Source: Arthrobacter dokdonellae (GTDB lineage Bacteria > Actinomycetota > Actinomycetes > Actinomycetales > Micrococcaceae). From it: DNA of 64,000 bases. The stretch is from the NCBI RefSeq assembly GCF_003268655.1, contig NZ_CP029642.1:3100001-3164000 (forward strand). Reading direction: 5' to 3'. The first letter of the stretch is position 1; every line of letters begins with the position of its first letter. Shown here piece after piece: positions 8,535 through 16,727 of this stretch. Below the pieces are notes generated by a model. It had not been told where the DNA came from. It did no database searches and saw nothing but the letters and a program-made list of their open reading frames with translations. The translations under genes were made by a program, and so were the position numbers.

Positions 8535-8566
8535 GGTGCCCCGGCTGTCCGGTGCCCCAGCTGTCC
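8535..8566. repeat. 16-bp tandem duplication
   Basis: GGTGCCCCGGCTGTCC (8535-8550) is followed at once by the same 16 bases with one change (8551-8566). It sits downstream of the PucR remnant in non-coding DNA. Confidence 0.85.
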
Positions 8567-8664
8567 GGGTGCAGGTGCCCGGTCCCGGGGTGGGGACGTG
8601 CCAGTGGCGGTTTCCCAGGCGCCGCACGGCAGCCGGGCTTTGCGGATCGTTGCCGGTCGTCATT

Positions 8665-8985
8665 TCACGGCCCGGTGTCCATGGCGTGGTGGATCTGGAG
8701 GGCAATCCAGGCTTGGGCCAGCCCCGACGTTTCGGTCAGATCAAGACCCGTCAGTTCACTGATTTTTCGGATGCGGTAAATGATGGTTTGTCGGTGGACG
8801 AAGAGGGCGGTGGCGGTCTTTTGCCAGGAGCGCTGGTGGGCGAGGTATGCGTCCAATGTGAGGATGAGGTCTGGTTTGCGTCCCCTCTCGTACTCAATGA
8901 CGGGTCCGAGCACATGCTGGACCAGGGCCTGGCCCTCGGCGAAACTGGTCAAGCCCAGCCAGGACGGCCCCTGGGCGTAGCGCAC
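8665..8985 (-). pseudogene. C-terminal remnant of a PucR-family regulator (scar 2)
   Basis: About 105 residues remain: the linker helix around VLGPVIEYERG, then LDAYLAHQRSWQKTATALFV and the PucR helix-turn-helix HRQTIIYRIRKISELTG, ending near HHAMDTGP. A full PucR regulator is several times longer and the sensory part is missing. The remnant runs straight into an oppositely oriented CaiB fragment at about 8994. This is the same geometry as scar 1, but the regulator sequences of the two scars are clearly different paralogues. No usable start codon with a ribosome site is seen. Confidence 0.78.
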
Positions 8986-8993
8986 CAGCCCGC

Positions 8994-9290
8994 GGCCACG
9001 ACGGGCAATTCACCAAACTGGCCCGCGCCCTGGGCCTGCCCCACCTTGCGGCCGATCCGCGCTTCGCCACCAACAACGCCCGCGTGGCCCACCGCCAGGA
9101 ACTGATCCCGATCCTGGAAGACGCCCTGTCCGCCGACACCGCCATCCACTGGCAGGACAGGCTCACGGACGCCGGAGTCCCGGCAGGACACGTCTCCGGA
9201 ATCGACCAAGGCCTCCAGCACGCCCAAACCCTGGGACTGGAACCGCGACGGCCTGCAGCTGCTCCGCGACGCCATCATGGCGGTGGATAA
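8994..9290 (+). pseudogene. C-terminal fragment of a CaiB/BaiF CoA-transferase (scar 2)
   Basis: The frame starts abruptly at GHDGQFTKLARALGL and keeps DPRFATNNARVAHR, LEDALSADTAIHWQDRL and AGVPAGHVSGIDQGLQH, all typical of the C-terminal half of family III CoA-transferases. After LGLEP the family similarity stops and a short GC-rich tail runs to a stop at 9290. The N-terminal half with the catalytic Asp is missing, so it is non-functional. It lies just upstream of the broken acyl-CoA dehydrogenase, a partner often co-transcribed with this enzyme in dicarboxylate-CoA catabolism. Confidence 0.8.
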
Positions 9291-9367
9291 AGCCCATCAG
9301 GATCCCCACACCGCAGCCGCACTTGCCGCTGTCTGACACGCCCTCCCCCACACCCTTGGTGAACACC

Positions 9368-10529
9368 ATGACCGAAACATCCGACCTGCTCGACACCGAC
9401 TCCCTCTTCACCGCCGGGGAGCGGGCACTGCGGGACACGGTCCGCGGTTTCGTGGACGAGCGCATCCGCCCCAACATCGCCAGCTGGTTTGAAATGGCCA
9501 TCTTCCCGCAGGACATCGTCAAGGAAATGGCGGGCATGGGCCTGTTGGGCATGCATCTGCAGGGTTATGGCTGCCCCGGGCGCTCCGCCGTCGAGTACGG
9601 CCTCGCCGCCATGGAGCACGAGGCGGGGGATTCGGGCCTGCGCACCTTTGTCAGCGTCCAGGGCTCCTTGGCCATGAGCGCCATCCACAAGCACGGCTCC
9701 GAGGAGCAAAAAACCGAATGGCTGCCCCGCATGGCCGCCGGCGACGTGATCGGCTGCTTTGGCCTGACCGAACCCACCGCCGGCTCCGACCCGGGCAGCA
9801 TGAAGACCTTCGCCCCCCCGCGACGGGGACGACTGGGTCATCAACGGCTCCAAGCGCTGGATCGGCATGGCTTCGATCGCCCAGCTCGCTATCATCTGGG
9901 CGCAGACCTCCGACGGCGTCCGCGGCTTCATCGTTCCCACCGGCACCCCCGGGTTCACGGCCACACCCATCGAAGCGAAGCTCTCCATGCGCGCCTCAAT
10001 CCAGTGCGACATCGAACTCACCGACGTGCGGCTGCCCGCCATAGCGCTCCTGCCCAACGCCAAAGGCCTGCGCGGCCCCTTATAAGTGCCTCAACGAAGC
10101 CCGCTACGGCATCATCGGGGGGCCATGGGTGCCGCCCGGGACAGCTACGAAACCGTAGTCCATTACTCCCAGGAACGGCTGCAGTTCGACAAGCCACTGG
10201 CCGGCTACCAGCTCACCCAGGAAAAGCTGGTCACTATGGCACTGGAAATCAATAAGGGCATGCTGCTCGCCCTGCAGATCGGCCGCCTCAAGGAAGCCGG
10301 CAAGCTCAAGTCACACCACATCTCCGCCGGCAAGCTGAACAACTGCCGCGAAGCGATCACCATCTGCCGCGACGCCCGGGCCATGCTCGGCGGCAACGGC
10401 ATCACGCTGGACTATTCCCCGCTGCGCCATGCCAACAACCTCGAATCCGTGCGGACCTATGAAGGCACGGACGAAGTCCACACGCTGATCCTTGGCAACC
10501 ACATCACCGGCATCCCTGCCTTCCGCTAG
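9368..10529 (+). pseudogene. Acyl-CoA dehydrogenase (glutaryl-CoA dehydrogenase-like), frame-broken
   Basis: Nearly the whole enzyme is present in pieces. Frame one has MTETSDLLDTDSLF through GCFGLTEPTAGSDPGSM (FAD-binding region). After a run of seven C at 9813-9819 the reading moves to a second frame (DDWVINGSKRWIGMA onward). An extra base near 10081 creates a stop, and a missing base near 10116 (ATCATC followed by six G) moves it again. The final frame has QFDKPLAGYQLTQEKL, ARAMLGGNGITLDY and RTYEGTDEVHTLILG, which are glutaryl-CoA dehydrogenase hallmarks. All changes are small indels, two at homopolymers, so sequencing error and true decay must be separated. The decayed CaiB and PucR genes next to it favour real decay. 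Confidence 0.88.
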
Positions 10530-10539
10530 GGAGCAGTCC

Positions 10540-10644
10540 ATGACAACAACAGCGCAAACAACGGTGACACCGGCAGCCGAACTCCGCGCCTGGTGTTCCC
10601 CCGGTGACAGGATCGCGGCATACTTTATTCAGTCACCCGGTTAA
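10540..10644 (+). pseudogene. Possible 34-residue stub of the next operon gene
   Basis: An ATG 11 bases after the dehydrogenase stop opens a 34-residue frame (MTTTAQTTVTPAAELRAW and onward) that ends at TAA. Its Thr/Ala-rich beginning looks like the N terminus of a longer enzyme, and GGGAGC lies upstream. It is either a small peptide or the start of a deleted third gene of the CoA-catabolic operon. I do not recognise it. Confidence 0.3.
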
Positions 10645-10695
10645 CGCGGGATTCGCACACCAGCCGACCTACCGGCCGGCCTTAAGGAGAAGCGT

Positions 10696-11490
10696 ATGAG
10701 CCACACGGGCGCGTCAAGGAAAAACCCGCCGGAGCAGGATGGCCATCAGTCTTGGCATCAAAAGTTCATCGTTGAGGAACGTTTTGTTCCGGTTGCCGTC
10801 CGCAAACGGTTCTATGCCACCTCGGTGGTGCTGGTGGTGATCGGACTGGCCATGTTTTTGGTCCTCCTTGAAGCCGTCTTGACGCACACGGGGTTCCAAC
10901 GTTTGGACCAGCCCGTCAACACCTGGTTCATGGCCCTGCGCTCCCCCGCGCTGACTGCCGTCATGGTGGCACTCGCTGTTATTTTCGGTCCCATAGCCCT
11001 GCCGATCATCGTCTTGGTCGTCGTCGTGGCCTGGACCTTGTTGGCCAAACACGCCTGGCGTCCTCTTCTCCTTGCTGCCGGCATGGCCACCGGCGTGGTG
11101 CTGGCCGAAGTCATCGCCCACCTCGTCCGCCACCCGCGACCGCCGGTCAACCTGATGCTCCTCGGCGCTGACAGCACCTTCTCATTTCCATCCGGCCATG
11201 TCCTGGGCACGTCGGATTTCCTGCTCATCCTGGCGTTTCTGATCGCCAGCCGGCGTCAAACAACAGCCCTCACCGTGGTCTTATTCAGCGTCGCCGGCGT
11301 CGTCATCCTTGCGCAAGTAGCCAGCCGGCTCTACCTGGGCTACCACTGGATCACGGACACCACCGCGTCCATGGCCCTTGCCCTGGTCATTCTGGGCGTC
11401 ATCATGGCGATCGACACGGCCAGAACGGTCCGTGTTCGCGGCGAAAGTATTCACGGTGCGCATTCCCAGCCCCAGGTGGACGGCACATGA
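10696..11490 (+). CDS. PAP2-superfamily membrane phosphatase
   Basis: This 264-residue protein has five to six hydrophobic helices and the three phosphatase signature pieces of the PAP2 family. RHPRPPVN lies near residue 150, FPSGHVLGTSDF near 165-175 (catalytic His of PSGH), and SRLYLGYHWITDT near 210-222 (nucleophile His and Asp). It should dephosphorylate a lipid phosphate such as undecaprenyl pyrophosphate or phosphatidic acid at the membrane. The start is supported by AAGGAGA at 10683-10690. It overlaps the DUF1206 gene by ATGA at 11487-11490, so the two are translationally coupled. Confidence 0.93.
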   Translation: MSHTGASRKNPPEQDGHQSWHQKFIVEERFVPVAVRKRFYATSVVLVVIGLAMFLVLLEAVLTHTGFQRLDQPVNTWFMALRSPALTAVMVALAVIFGPIALPIIVLVVVVAWTLLAKHAWRPLLLAAGMATGVVLAEVIAHLVRHPRPPVNLMLLGADSTFSFPSGHVLGTSDFLLILAFLIASRRQTTALTVVLFSVAGVVILAQVASRLYLGYHWITDTTASMALALVILGVIMAIDTARTVRVRGESIHGAHSQPQVDGT

Positions 11491-12296
11491 GGCCCGGCCG
11501 GGCGGCCCGCCGGACAGCCAGCCGCGCGCACAACAGCCGGGCGCTGACCTCGGTCGCACGAATCGGGTTCGCTGCCAGCGGACTCATGCACCTGCTGATG
11601 GGGTACATCGCCATCCGCATCGCCCTCCACCACGGCGGGGAGTCAGATCAATCCGGAGCCTTCGCCGAGTTGGTCAAACTACCGGGGGGAATGGTGGTCA
11701 TCTGGGTCACCGTTGCCGGCCTCGCGGCACTGGGACTGTGGCTCCTGCTCCAGGCAGGACTGGGCATCGGGTCCTCGTCGAAGAAACGCTGGGCCCGGAG
11801 CCTGGTGTCTCTGGGCAAGGCTGTCGCCTACCTCGCGTTGGCGTTCACCGCCCTTTCCATCGCGCTCCGGCACCCCACCAGCTCCACGACGTCTACCCGC
11901 CACGCGACAGGCACGCTGCTGTCCCTTCCCGGCGGCCAGGCCCTGCTCGTTCTCCTTGGCATCATCACGGCCGGCATTGGCGGCTACTTCATCTACAAGG
12001 GGGCACGGCAAAAGTTCCGCGAGGACATCACGCTCCCGTCGGGACCCTCCCGGCCCGCCATCACGGTGCTGGCCATGACCGGATACATTGCCAAAGGCAT
12101 AGCGATCCTCACCCTCGGCGTCCTCTTCGTCGTCGCAGCGGTGAAAGTCGACCCCCAGGATGCCTCAGGTCTCGACGGCGCCCTGAAATCACTGGCCGCC
12201 CTGCCGTTCGGCGAAGCAATCCTCATCGTCGTCGCGATCGGACTCATCGCCTATGGACTCTACAGCTTCGCCCGTGCCCGGCTCGCGACACTCTGA
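11487..12296 (+). CDS. DUF1206 multi-pass membrane protein
   Basis: This 269-residue protein contains three repeats of a two-helix unit, each beginning with an R/G/A-rich helix. Examples are ARIGFAASGLMHLLMGYIA at about 25-45, LGKAVAYLALAFTALSIAL at about 110-128 and MTGYIAKGIAILTLGVLFV near 195-213. This is the DUF1206 pattern, with six membrane segments in total. No function is established for the family. The start overlaps the PAP2 stop (ATGA), suggesting a joint role in envelope or lipid homeostasis, which is inference from coupling only. Confidence 0.9.
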   Translation: MRPGRAARRTASRAHNSRALTSVARIGFAASGLMHLLMGYIAIRIALHHGGESDQSGAFAELVKLPGGMVVIWVTVAGLAALGLWLLLQAGLGIGSSSKKRWARSLVSLGKAVAYLALAFTALSIALRHPTSSTTSTRHATGTLLSLPGGQALLVLLGIITAGIGGYFIYKGARQKFREDITLPSGPSRPAITVLAMTGYIAKGIAILTLGVLFVVAAVKVDPQDASGLDGALKSLAALPFGEAILIVVAIGLIAYGLYSFARARLATL

Positions 12297-12330
12297 CAAC
12301 CGTGAGACAGGGAACCAACCACCGGACCGC

Positions 12331-12368
12331 CCCCGTTTCTTCCACCCAATATGTGCGCAGAAACGGGG
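12331..12368. repeat. 10-bp inverted repeat after the DUF1206 gene
   Basis: CCCCGTTTCT (12331-12340) pairs exactly with AGAAACGGGG (12359-12368) over an 18-base loop. It lies 35 bases after the DUF1206 stop and 100 bases before the small membrane peptide. It could be a weak terminator or an operator. Confidence 0.5.
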
Positions 12369-12467
12369 AACGCTGCCGGCAGAATAGCCCGGGCCTTGAG
12401 GACCATTTAGAATTTACGGTTCTCTACGGCAGTTGCCTCTAAATGGCCATGCCTGTACATTGGGCAA

Positions 12468-12623
12468 ATGGGAATCGTAATAGCACTTATCGTCGTTGGA
12501 ATCATATTGCTCGTACTCGGCATTGCAGTGAAGGCTGCAATGTTCCTGCTTTGGATCGGGATTATCCTCCTGGTCGTTGGCGCCGTCATGGCTGTGCTGC
12601 GTCAAGTACGCAACAAGGTTTAG
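12468..12623 (+). CDS. 51-residue membrane peptide
   Basis: ATG at 12468 opens a 51-residue frame that is almost entirely hydrophobic. It has a first segment with MGIVIALIVVGIILLVLGIA, a KAA turn, a second segment with FLLWIGIILLVVGAVMAVL, and a basic tail RQVRNKV. This two-helix hairpin resembles small DUF-type membrane proteins common in actinobacteria. A strong terminator follows 21 bases after the stop, which supports a real transcription unit. The base composition is less GC-rich than its neighbours. No function can be assigned. Confidence 0.72.
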   Translation: MGIVIALIVVGIILLVLGIAVKAAMFLLWIGIILLVVGAVMAVLRQVRNKV

Positions 12624-12644
12624 TGACGCGAATCGCCCGTATTG

Positions 12645-12679
12645 CAAAACCCCACCTGAAATATCAGGGTGGGGTTTTG
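12645..12679 (+). terminator. Rho-independent terminator
   Basis: CAAAACCCCACCTGA (12645-12659) pairs with TCAGGGTGGGGTTTTG (12664-12679) around a 4-base loop, with one bulged G. The 3' arm ends in four T. It closes the transcript of the 51-residue membrane peptide. Confidence 0.88.
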
Positions 12680-13473
12680 TCTTCCCGGCACGAGGGTATC
12701 GCCCTTGAAAGCCCCGATTCACGGATAAGCGAAATGCGCAGGCGCCTGGGTGGGAGGACCTGGAAGGTGCGGGTGGCCTTGCCGATAAGTCACTTGATAC
12801 TGGGCAACGAAGTACCAAAACGGCTGAAAGGAGGATTCCGGAACGCTTCGACGTCCGTATTGTCCCCATCTGTCATCCGGACCTCGGATTTGGGGTCGGC
12901 CGTGGGCCAACTGAAGTAACTTAGGCGTGTTCCGGCAGGGAGTCCGATTCTTCCGTGAAGCCCGCTGTCTCCATGACCGACTAGCGATTCATCGGGGTGG
13001 TGCCATAGGCGTTGCAAGGACCGACTGTGCGGGGTCACAACAGCTATGGAACACGCCGGGATGCCATGGGTGGACCGCTGGCAGCAAAAGTTTTGACCAC
13101 TGGTCTGGTCTGGCCTGGATGCGCGTGGGTGTGACACATGAGCTGGTCCACGGCGTCGAAGTCAAAGACCGTCCATGTAACATTGCATTTCGGAAATGGT
13201 CTAGCGCTCGCCCTGCGGCGCTCCGCCGGCAGTCCGGCAGTCCGAAAGAATCGCTTCGGAGTTGTCGGGCGAACGCGGCTGGCAGCCATCCCGCACTTCC
13301 CCAACGGGGCCGGGCAGGAAGTGGCCGCGATGAAGATTCCTGGCCGGCGCTTGGAGCTCAGAAAGCGAGAAGTCTCGTTCGGCCCAAACTCGACATTTCA
13401 GCGCGTCTGACGCGTTAAGGTGGCTTCCCGTGCAAAAACGACCAGGAATCAAGCAAGCAAGCAAGGAGCAATG
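12680..13473. other. 794-base gap without recognised gene
   Basis: Several frames of 80-160 codons exist on both strands, but none shows a family signature or a good ribosome site. The last ~40 bases carry AAGGAG at 13463-13468, which belongs to the cupin gene, preceded by a triplicated AAGCA/AGCAA run. Degenerate coding remnants cannot be excluded. Confidence 0.35.
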
Positions 13474-13893
13474 ATGCTTGAACGATCAGGTGACTACGGC
13501 TTTGACTATGAGCTGCACGAGGGTTCACCGGTGCGTATCCAATGGCATTTCCATGGCCAATCGGAGCTGCAGGTTGCGGTGCAGACTTGGGAACTGCCAC
13601 CGGGCGGATTCGAAGGAATGCATGCCCATACTGAAAACGACACCCCGCTTGAGGAGATCTACATCGTCATCGAAGGTGCGGGACGCATGCGCGTGGATGA
13701 CGAGACCTTCGACATCGCTGCCGGGGATTCGGTGCTCGCCCGTGTGGGGACGACCCACGACTTGCGCAACACCGGCGACGGGCCGCTCAAAATGCTGATC
13801 GTCTGGGGAAAACCAGGGTCAGCGGACTATTCGAATTTTGGCTCCGCAAAGTCGGCAGAGGCCGCACGCGCTCACCGTGCCCGCCCAGCATAG
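13474..13893 (+). CDS. Small cupin-domain protein
   Basis: This 139-residue single-cupin protein has the two cupin motifs. Motif 1 is GMHAHTENDTPLEEIYIVIEG (metal-ligand His, His and Glu), and motif 2 runs from GDSVLARVGTTHDLRNTGDG (third His). It is likely a metal-binding isomerase, dioxygenase or sensor; the class is too broad to assign a reaction. ATG 13474 was preferred over ATG 13471 because AAGGAG at 13463-13468 is 5 bases away. The gene is isolated. Confidence 0.88.
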   Translation: MLERSGDYGFDYELHEGSPVRIQWHFHGQSELQVAVQTWELPPGGFEGMHAHTENDTPLEEIYIVIEGAGRMRVDDETFDIAAGDSVLARVGTTHDLRNTGDGPLKMLIVWGKPGSADYSNFGSAKSAEAARAHRARPA

Positions 13894-14460
13894 AGTTGCA
13901 GGGAATACCTTCGGGGTTCGCGGGACATGAGCCGCCGGGCTCACCTGGGAACGTCCAGCGTCCGCATCTTAGCGTCGGACGGGACCCGACTGCGCCAAAG
14001 GACAACATTTGGGTTTCCACCCCTGGGTGGTCCGGCCCAGCGGCTCAAGAACGCCAAGCCAGCCGTCAAAAAAGGGCACCGGCCCGGTCAGGCTGAATTT
14101 CATCAAACGCCTGGGCCGCGCAGCGATCCGCAACCTCAGATCCCGTGGTCGGGACAGGCGTCAACGCTTGATCACTCAAGGGCCGGCGAAAACGATGACT
14201 CCCCACCGATCACGGATGTTGAGTCGTGCCCACCGCTTGGGCCCGGTCCGGATCCAGATGGGGACGGCTCAGTTCAGGGATCCCTGCGCCAAATTGGTAG
14301 TTGGGAGGTCAATGATCGGCACCCTGACCCGTTGAATTGCCCACTGGGGAACCACACAGGGCACGAACGGGCCACCGACGCAGTGGAAGCTGGATCCCCC
14401 GCCGCCGGGCTGCCGATTGAGGCAACTCCCGCGCCTGGATGACCGGGCCAAGCCCCAGGC
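13894..14460. other. 567-base gap, no gene recognised
   Basis: One plus-strand frame runs for 171 codons through most of this gap but is Pro/Arg/Gly-rich with no motif and no ribosome site. I regard it as chance. No strong terminator was seen for the cupin gene. Confidence 0.35.
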
Positions 14461-14706
14461 TCAGTCTTTTGGAACCCGGTCCTTGGGCACACGCGAGACC
14501 CATGTCCTGGCGCCGCAGTGCGGACAGGTGGCCAGCTTCTGGCTGAACCTATGCGGTGTCAGTGCGGCCACGAAGGGGGAAATGGCGAACGTCTCGCCGC
14601 ATTGCCCGCACTGGAACTCCGAGTTCCTGTTAAGCACCGCCTGCGCGACGACGTAGAGTGCCAGCACGACGACGATGACAATCACGGGGACCAGGCTACT
14701 GTGCAT
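14461..14706 (-). CDS. Small membrane-anchored zinc-ribbon protein
   Basis: This 81-residue protein has one N-terminal transmembrane helix (LVPVIVIVVVLALYVVAQAVL, about residues 5-25) followed by a cytoplasmic zinc ribbon with two CxxC knuckles, CGQCGE and CPHCGA, about 30 residues apart. The start at 14706 has AAGGA seven bases upstream; longer frames lack this. Such proteins are widespread and uncharacterised. It is transcribed convergently to nothing nearby and divergently from the ABC exporter operon. Confidence 0.82.
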   Translation of the reverse strand: MHSSLVPVIVIVVVLALYVVAQAVLNRNSEFQCGQCGETFAISPFVAALTPHRFSQKLATCPHCGARTWVSRVPKDRVPKD

Positions 14707-14901
14707 TTCATCATCCTTTGGGGCCGCAGGTAGGGCAGCAGCACAAGAATATGCCTTCCCGGCAACGCCGGAGCAACCGCCGCCCCATCTAACAGCGGAA
14801 TCATAGGAAACGCACAGCATACGGCCGGGTCCTTGGCGGCGCCTTGACGTAGCCTGTCCTATGAGCGGTCCAGTCAGGGCCCGTTCGCACCGGAAGGCAC
14901 G

Positions 14902-15696
14902 ATGAACGATCCATTAAGTCCACCGCCTGATCCTGCACCGATCCTGGACGTTGACGGCCTGGTGGTCCGGTACGGGACAAAAACCGCGGTTGAAGGGGTC
15001 AACCTTCAGATCAGCCGGGGTGAGATCTTTGGCCTGCTCGGACCGAACGGTGCGGGCAAGACGAGCACACTGAGCGCGATCGAAGGCCTTCTGAAGCCGG
15101 CTGCCGGTACCGTCATGGTGGACGGGGTGGACATCCAGCGCGACCCGCTCGCGGCGAAGGCACGCCTGGGCGTTCAGCTGCAGGCCTCCAGTTTCCAGTC
15201 GGAGCTGACCATTGAGCAGATCGTGAGGCTGTACGCGGGCCTGTACAGCCTGCGGATCACCAGGGCGGACATCGCCGACCGGATTCGCAGCATCGGGCTC
15301 GGTGACGAGCTGGGAAAGACGTTCAAGTCACTCTCCGGCGGGCAGCAACAAAGGTTGTCCCTGCTGATCGCCGTGATCCACGAGCCGATCCTGTTGCTGC
15401 TCGATGAGCCAACCTCGGGACTGGACCCGCAGTCACGACGCCAGTTGTGGGACCGCATCGAGACGCTGCGCACCGGCGGCGGCAGCATCCTACTGACGAC
15501 CCATTCGATGGAAGAAGCGCAGGCAGTGTGCGATCGTGTCGCGATCATCGACCATGGCAGGCTGCTCACCCTCGACACGCCGGCGGGACTGATCGCCAAG
15601 CACCGGAACGACCCGCGGGTGGTGCAGGTCGCCCGCGGCGACGTGACCCTTGAAGACGTGTTCATCGGACTGACAGGGAGCGAAATCCGTGGCTGA
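14902..15696 (+). CDS. ABC exporter ATP-binding subunit (DrrA-like)
   Basis: This 264-residue nucleotide-binding domain has a complete motif set: Walker A GPNGAGKTS around residue 50, Q-loop near QLQASSFQ, signature LSGGQQQRLS near 145, Walker B LLLLDEPTSGLD near 165, and the switch His in LLTTHSMEEAQ near 200. The order and the GLLKPAAGTVMVDG segment fit the DrrA/multidrug type of ABC-2 exporters. Its stop is overlapped by the permease GTG start at 15689, so both subunits are coupled. The substrate is unknown. Confidence 0.95.
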   Translation: MNDPLSPPPDPAPILDVDGLVVRYGTKTAVEGVNLQISRGEIFGLLGPNGAGKTSTLSAIEGLLKPAAGTVMVDGVDIQRDPLAAKARLGVQLQASSFQSELTIEQIVRLYAGLYSLRITRADIADRIRSIGLGDELGKTFKSLSGGQQQRLSLLIAVIHEPILLLLDEPTSGLDPQSRRQLWDRIETLRTGGGSILLTTHSMEEAQAVCDRVAIIDHGRLLTLDTPAGLIAKHRNDPRVVQVARGDVTLEDVFIGLTGSEIRG

Positions 15697-16486
15697 TTCA
15701 ACCACCACCCCCACCGGCAGCGCGGGCGTCCGCCCGGAGATCGGCCTGATTTTCGGGGCGTTGCTGCGCGCCGACTTCACCGTCTTGCTGCGCAGCGGCC
15801 GGACCCTGCTGCTTAACTTCGCGGTCCCAATCTTCATCCTGGTCATCATCGGCCTGCGCGCCCCCAAGGGCGGAGCATCCGCATTCGCCGGTCCCGGGTT
15901 CATTGTCGCACTTGCCCTGACGTACGGGCTGATGGCGTCCAGCCTGATCGGCTACTCCAACACGATCGCCCGCGACCGGGAAGCAGGCGTCTTCCAGCGC
16001 CTGCGCGTCACCCCGGCCCCCACCTGGGCGATCATGGCCAGCCGCCTGGCCGTGCAGATCATTGTCGACCTCATCATGACCATCATCGTCGTCATCCTCG
16101 GCGGCATCATCACCAAGACAGCCTTCAGCCCAGGCCAATATCTCCTGCTGGTGTGTGTGTCGATCCTGGGCGGGGCCATGTTCCTCGCCATTGCCCAGGG
16201 ACTCGTTGCCCTCGTCAGAAACGCAGCCGTGATCAACGCCGTGGGCCGCATCCTCTACATCGTCTTCCTGCTGCTTGGGCTTCTGGGCGCCAGCGGTATC
16301 CTCGGCACCACCCTCCACGCCATCGCCGACTGGTCCCCCGTCGGGGCCATGATCAACCTCTACGCCGGAGTGCTGAATCTCTCCGGCTGGGACTGGACCG
16401 ACACCAACGGCCTCATCGCCACCGCCGGCTACATCATCATCGGCGCCTTCATCGGCATCCGCTGGTTCCGCTGGGACGCACGGTAA
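15689..16486 (+). CDS. ABC-2 type permease subunit
   Basis: This 265-residue protein has six hydrophobic segments and the ABC-2 permease layout, including SLIGYSNTIARDREAGVFQRLRVTPAP, the characteristic cytoplasmic loop with REAG-LRVTP. It starts with GTG at 15689 inside the last codons of the ATPase gene. Together the two subunits form a drug- or lipid-type exporter. The stop codon lies inside the first of three 11-bp direct repeats that precede the 63-residue membrane protein. Confidence 0.93.
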   Translation: MADSTTTPTGSAGVRPEIGLIFGALLRADFTVLLRSGRTLLLNFAVPIFILVIIGLRAPKGGASAFAGPGFIVALALTYGLMASSLIGYSNTIARDREAGVFQRLRVTPAPTWAIMASRLAVQIIVDLIMTIIVVILGGIITKTAFSPGQYLLLVCVSILGGAMFLAIAQGLVALVRNAAVINAVGRILYIVFLLLGLLGASGILGTTLHAIADWSPVGAMINLYAGVLNLSGWDWTDTNGLIATAGYIIIGAFIGIRWFRWDAR

Positions 16487-16510
16487 AGACACGGTAAAGA
16501 CACGGTAAAG
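16478..16510. repeat. 11-bp direct repeat, about three copies
   Basis: ACACGGTAAAG occurs at 16489-16499 and 16500-16510, preceded by a nearly identical copy that contains the permease stop codon. The repeat fills the gap before the ribosome site of the next small gene. It looks like slippage expansion at a gene end. Confidence 0.8.
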
Positions 16511-16522
16511 TCAGGGGAACGA

Positions 16523-16714
16523 ATGTCGCAGGATGAAAAGGAACCGCCAACGGATTCCGAAGGACCGAACGGAAAGAAGGGCAGACCGTGGTTCCGACGG
16601 AACCGGTTCGGCCCGGGATGGCACCCAAGTTCCTGGCAGGGCGGGCTGATACTGGCCGTCGCCGTCGCCGCGATCGTTACCGTTGTCGTGCTGTTCAGAA
16701 CCGGGGTGCTGTGA
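16523..16714 (+). CDS. 63-residue single-pass membrane protein
   Basis: This small protein has a polar Lys/Glu/Pro-rich N terminus, a conserved-looking stretch FRRNRFGPGWHPSSWQGG at about 25-42 and one transmembrane helix (LILAVAVAAIVTVVVLF). I recall the RFGPGW-x-P-SWQGW pattern in other small actinobacterial membrane proteins of unknown role. GGGGAAC lies just ahead of the ATG. It is the third gene of the exporter cluster, 36 bases after the permease, and is closely followed by the DUF1214 gene. Confidence 0.72.
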   Translation: MSQDEKEPPTDSEGPNGKKGRPWFRRNRFGPGWHPSSWQGGLILAVAVAAIVTVVVLFRTGVL

Positions 16715-16727
16715 TGCGGCCGCCGTC

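Noticed and set aside
11378..12442. 354-codon plus-strand frame overlapping the PAP2 and DUF1206 genes
   Set aside because: It overlaps two genes with clear membrane topology and signatures, and is Arg/Pro/His-rich.
13927..14442. 171-codon plus-strand frame in the gap after the cupin gene
   Set aside because: No ribosome site, no motif, Pro/Arg-rich; most likely chance in GC-rich DNA.
15698..16492. 264-codon minus-strand frame opposite the ABC permease
   Set aside because: Asp/Gly/Glu-rich antisense shadow of a six-helix permease; no start signal.
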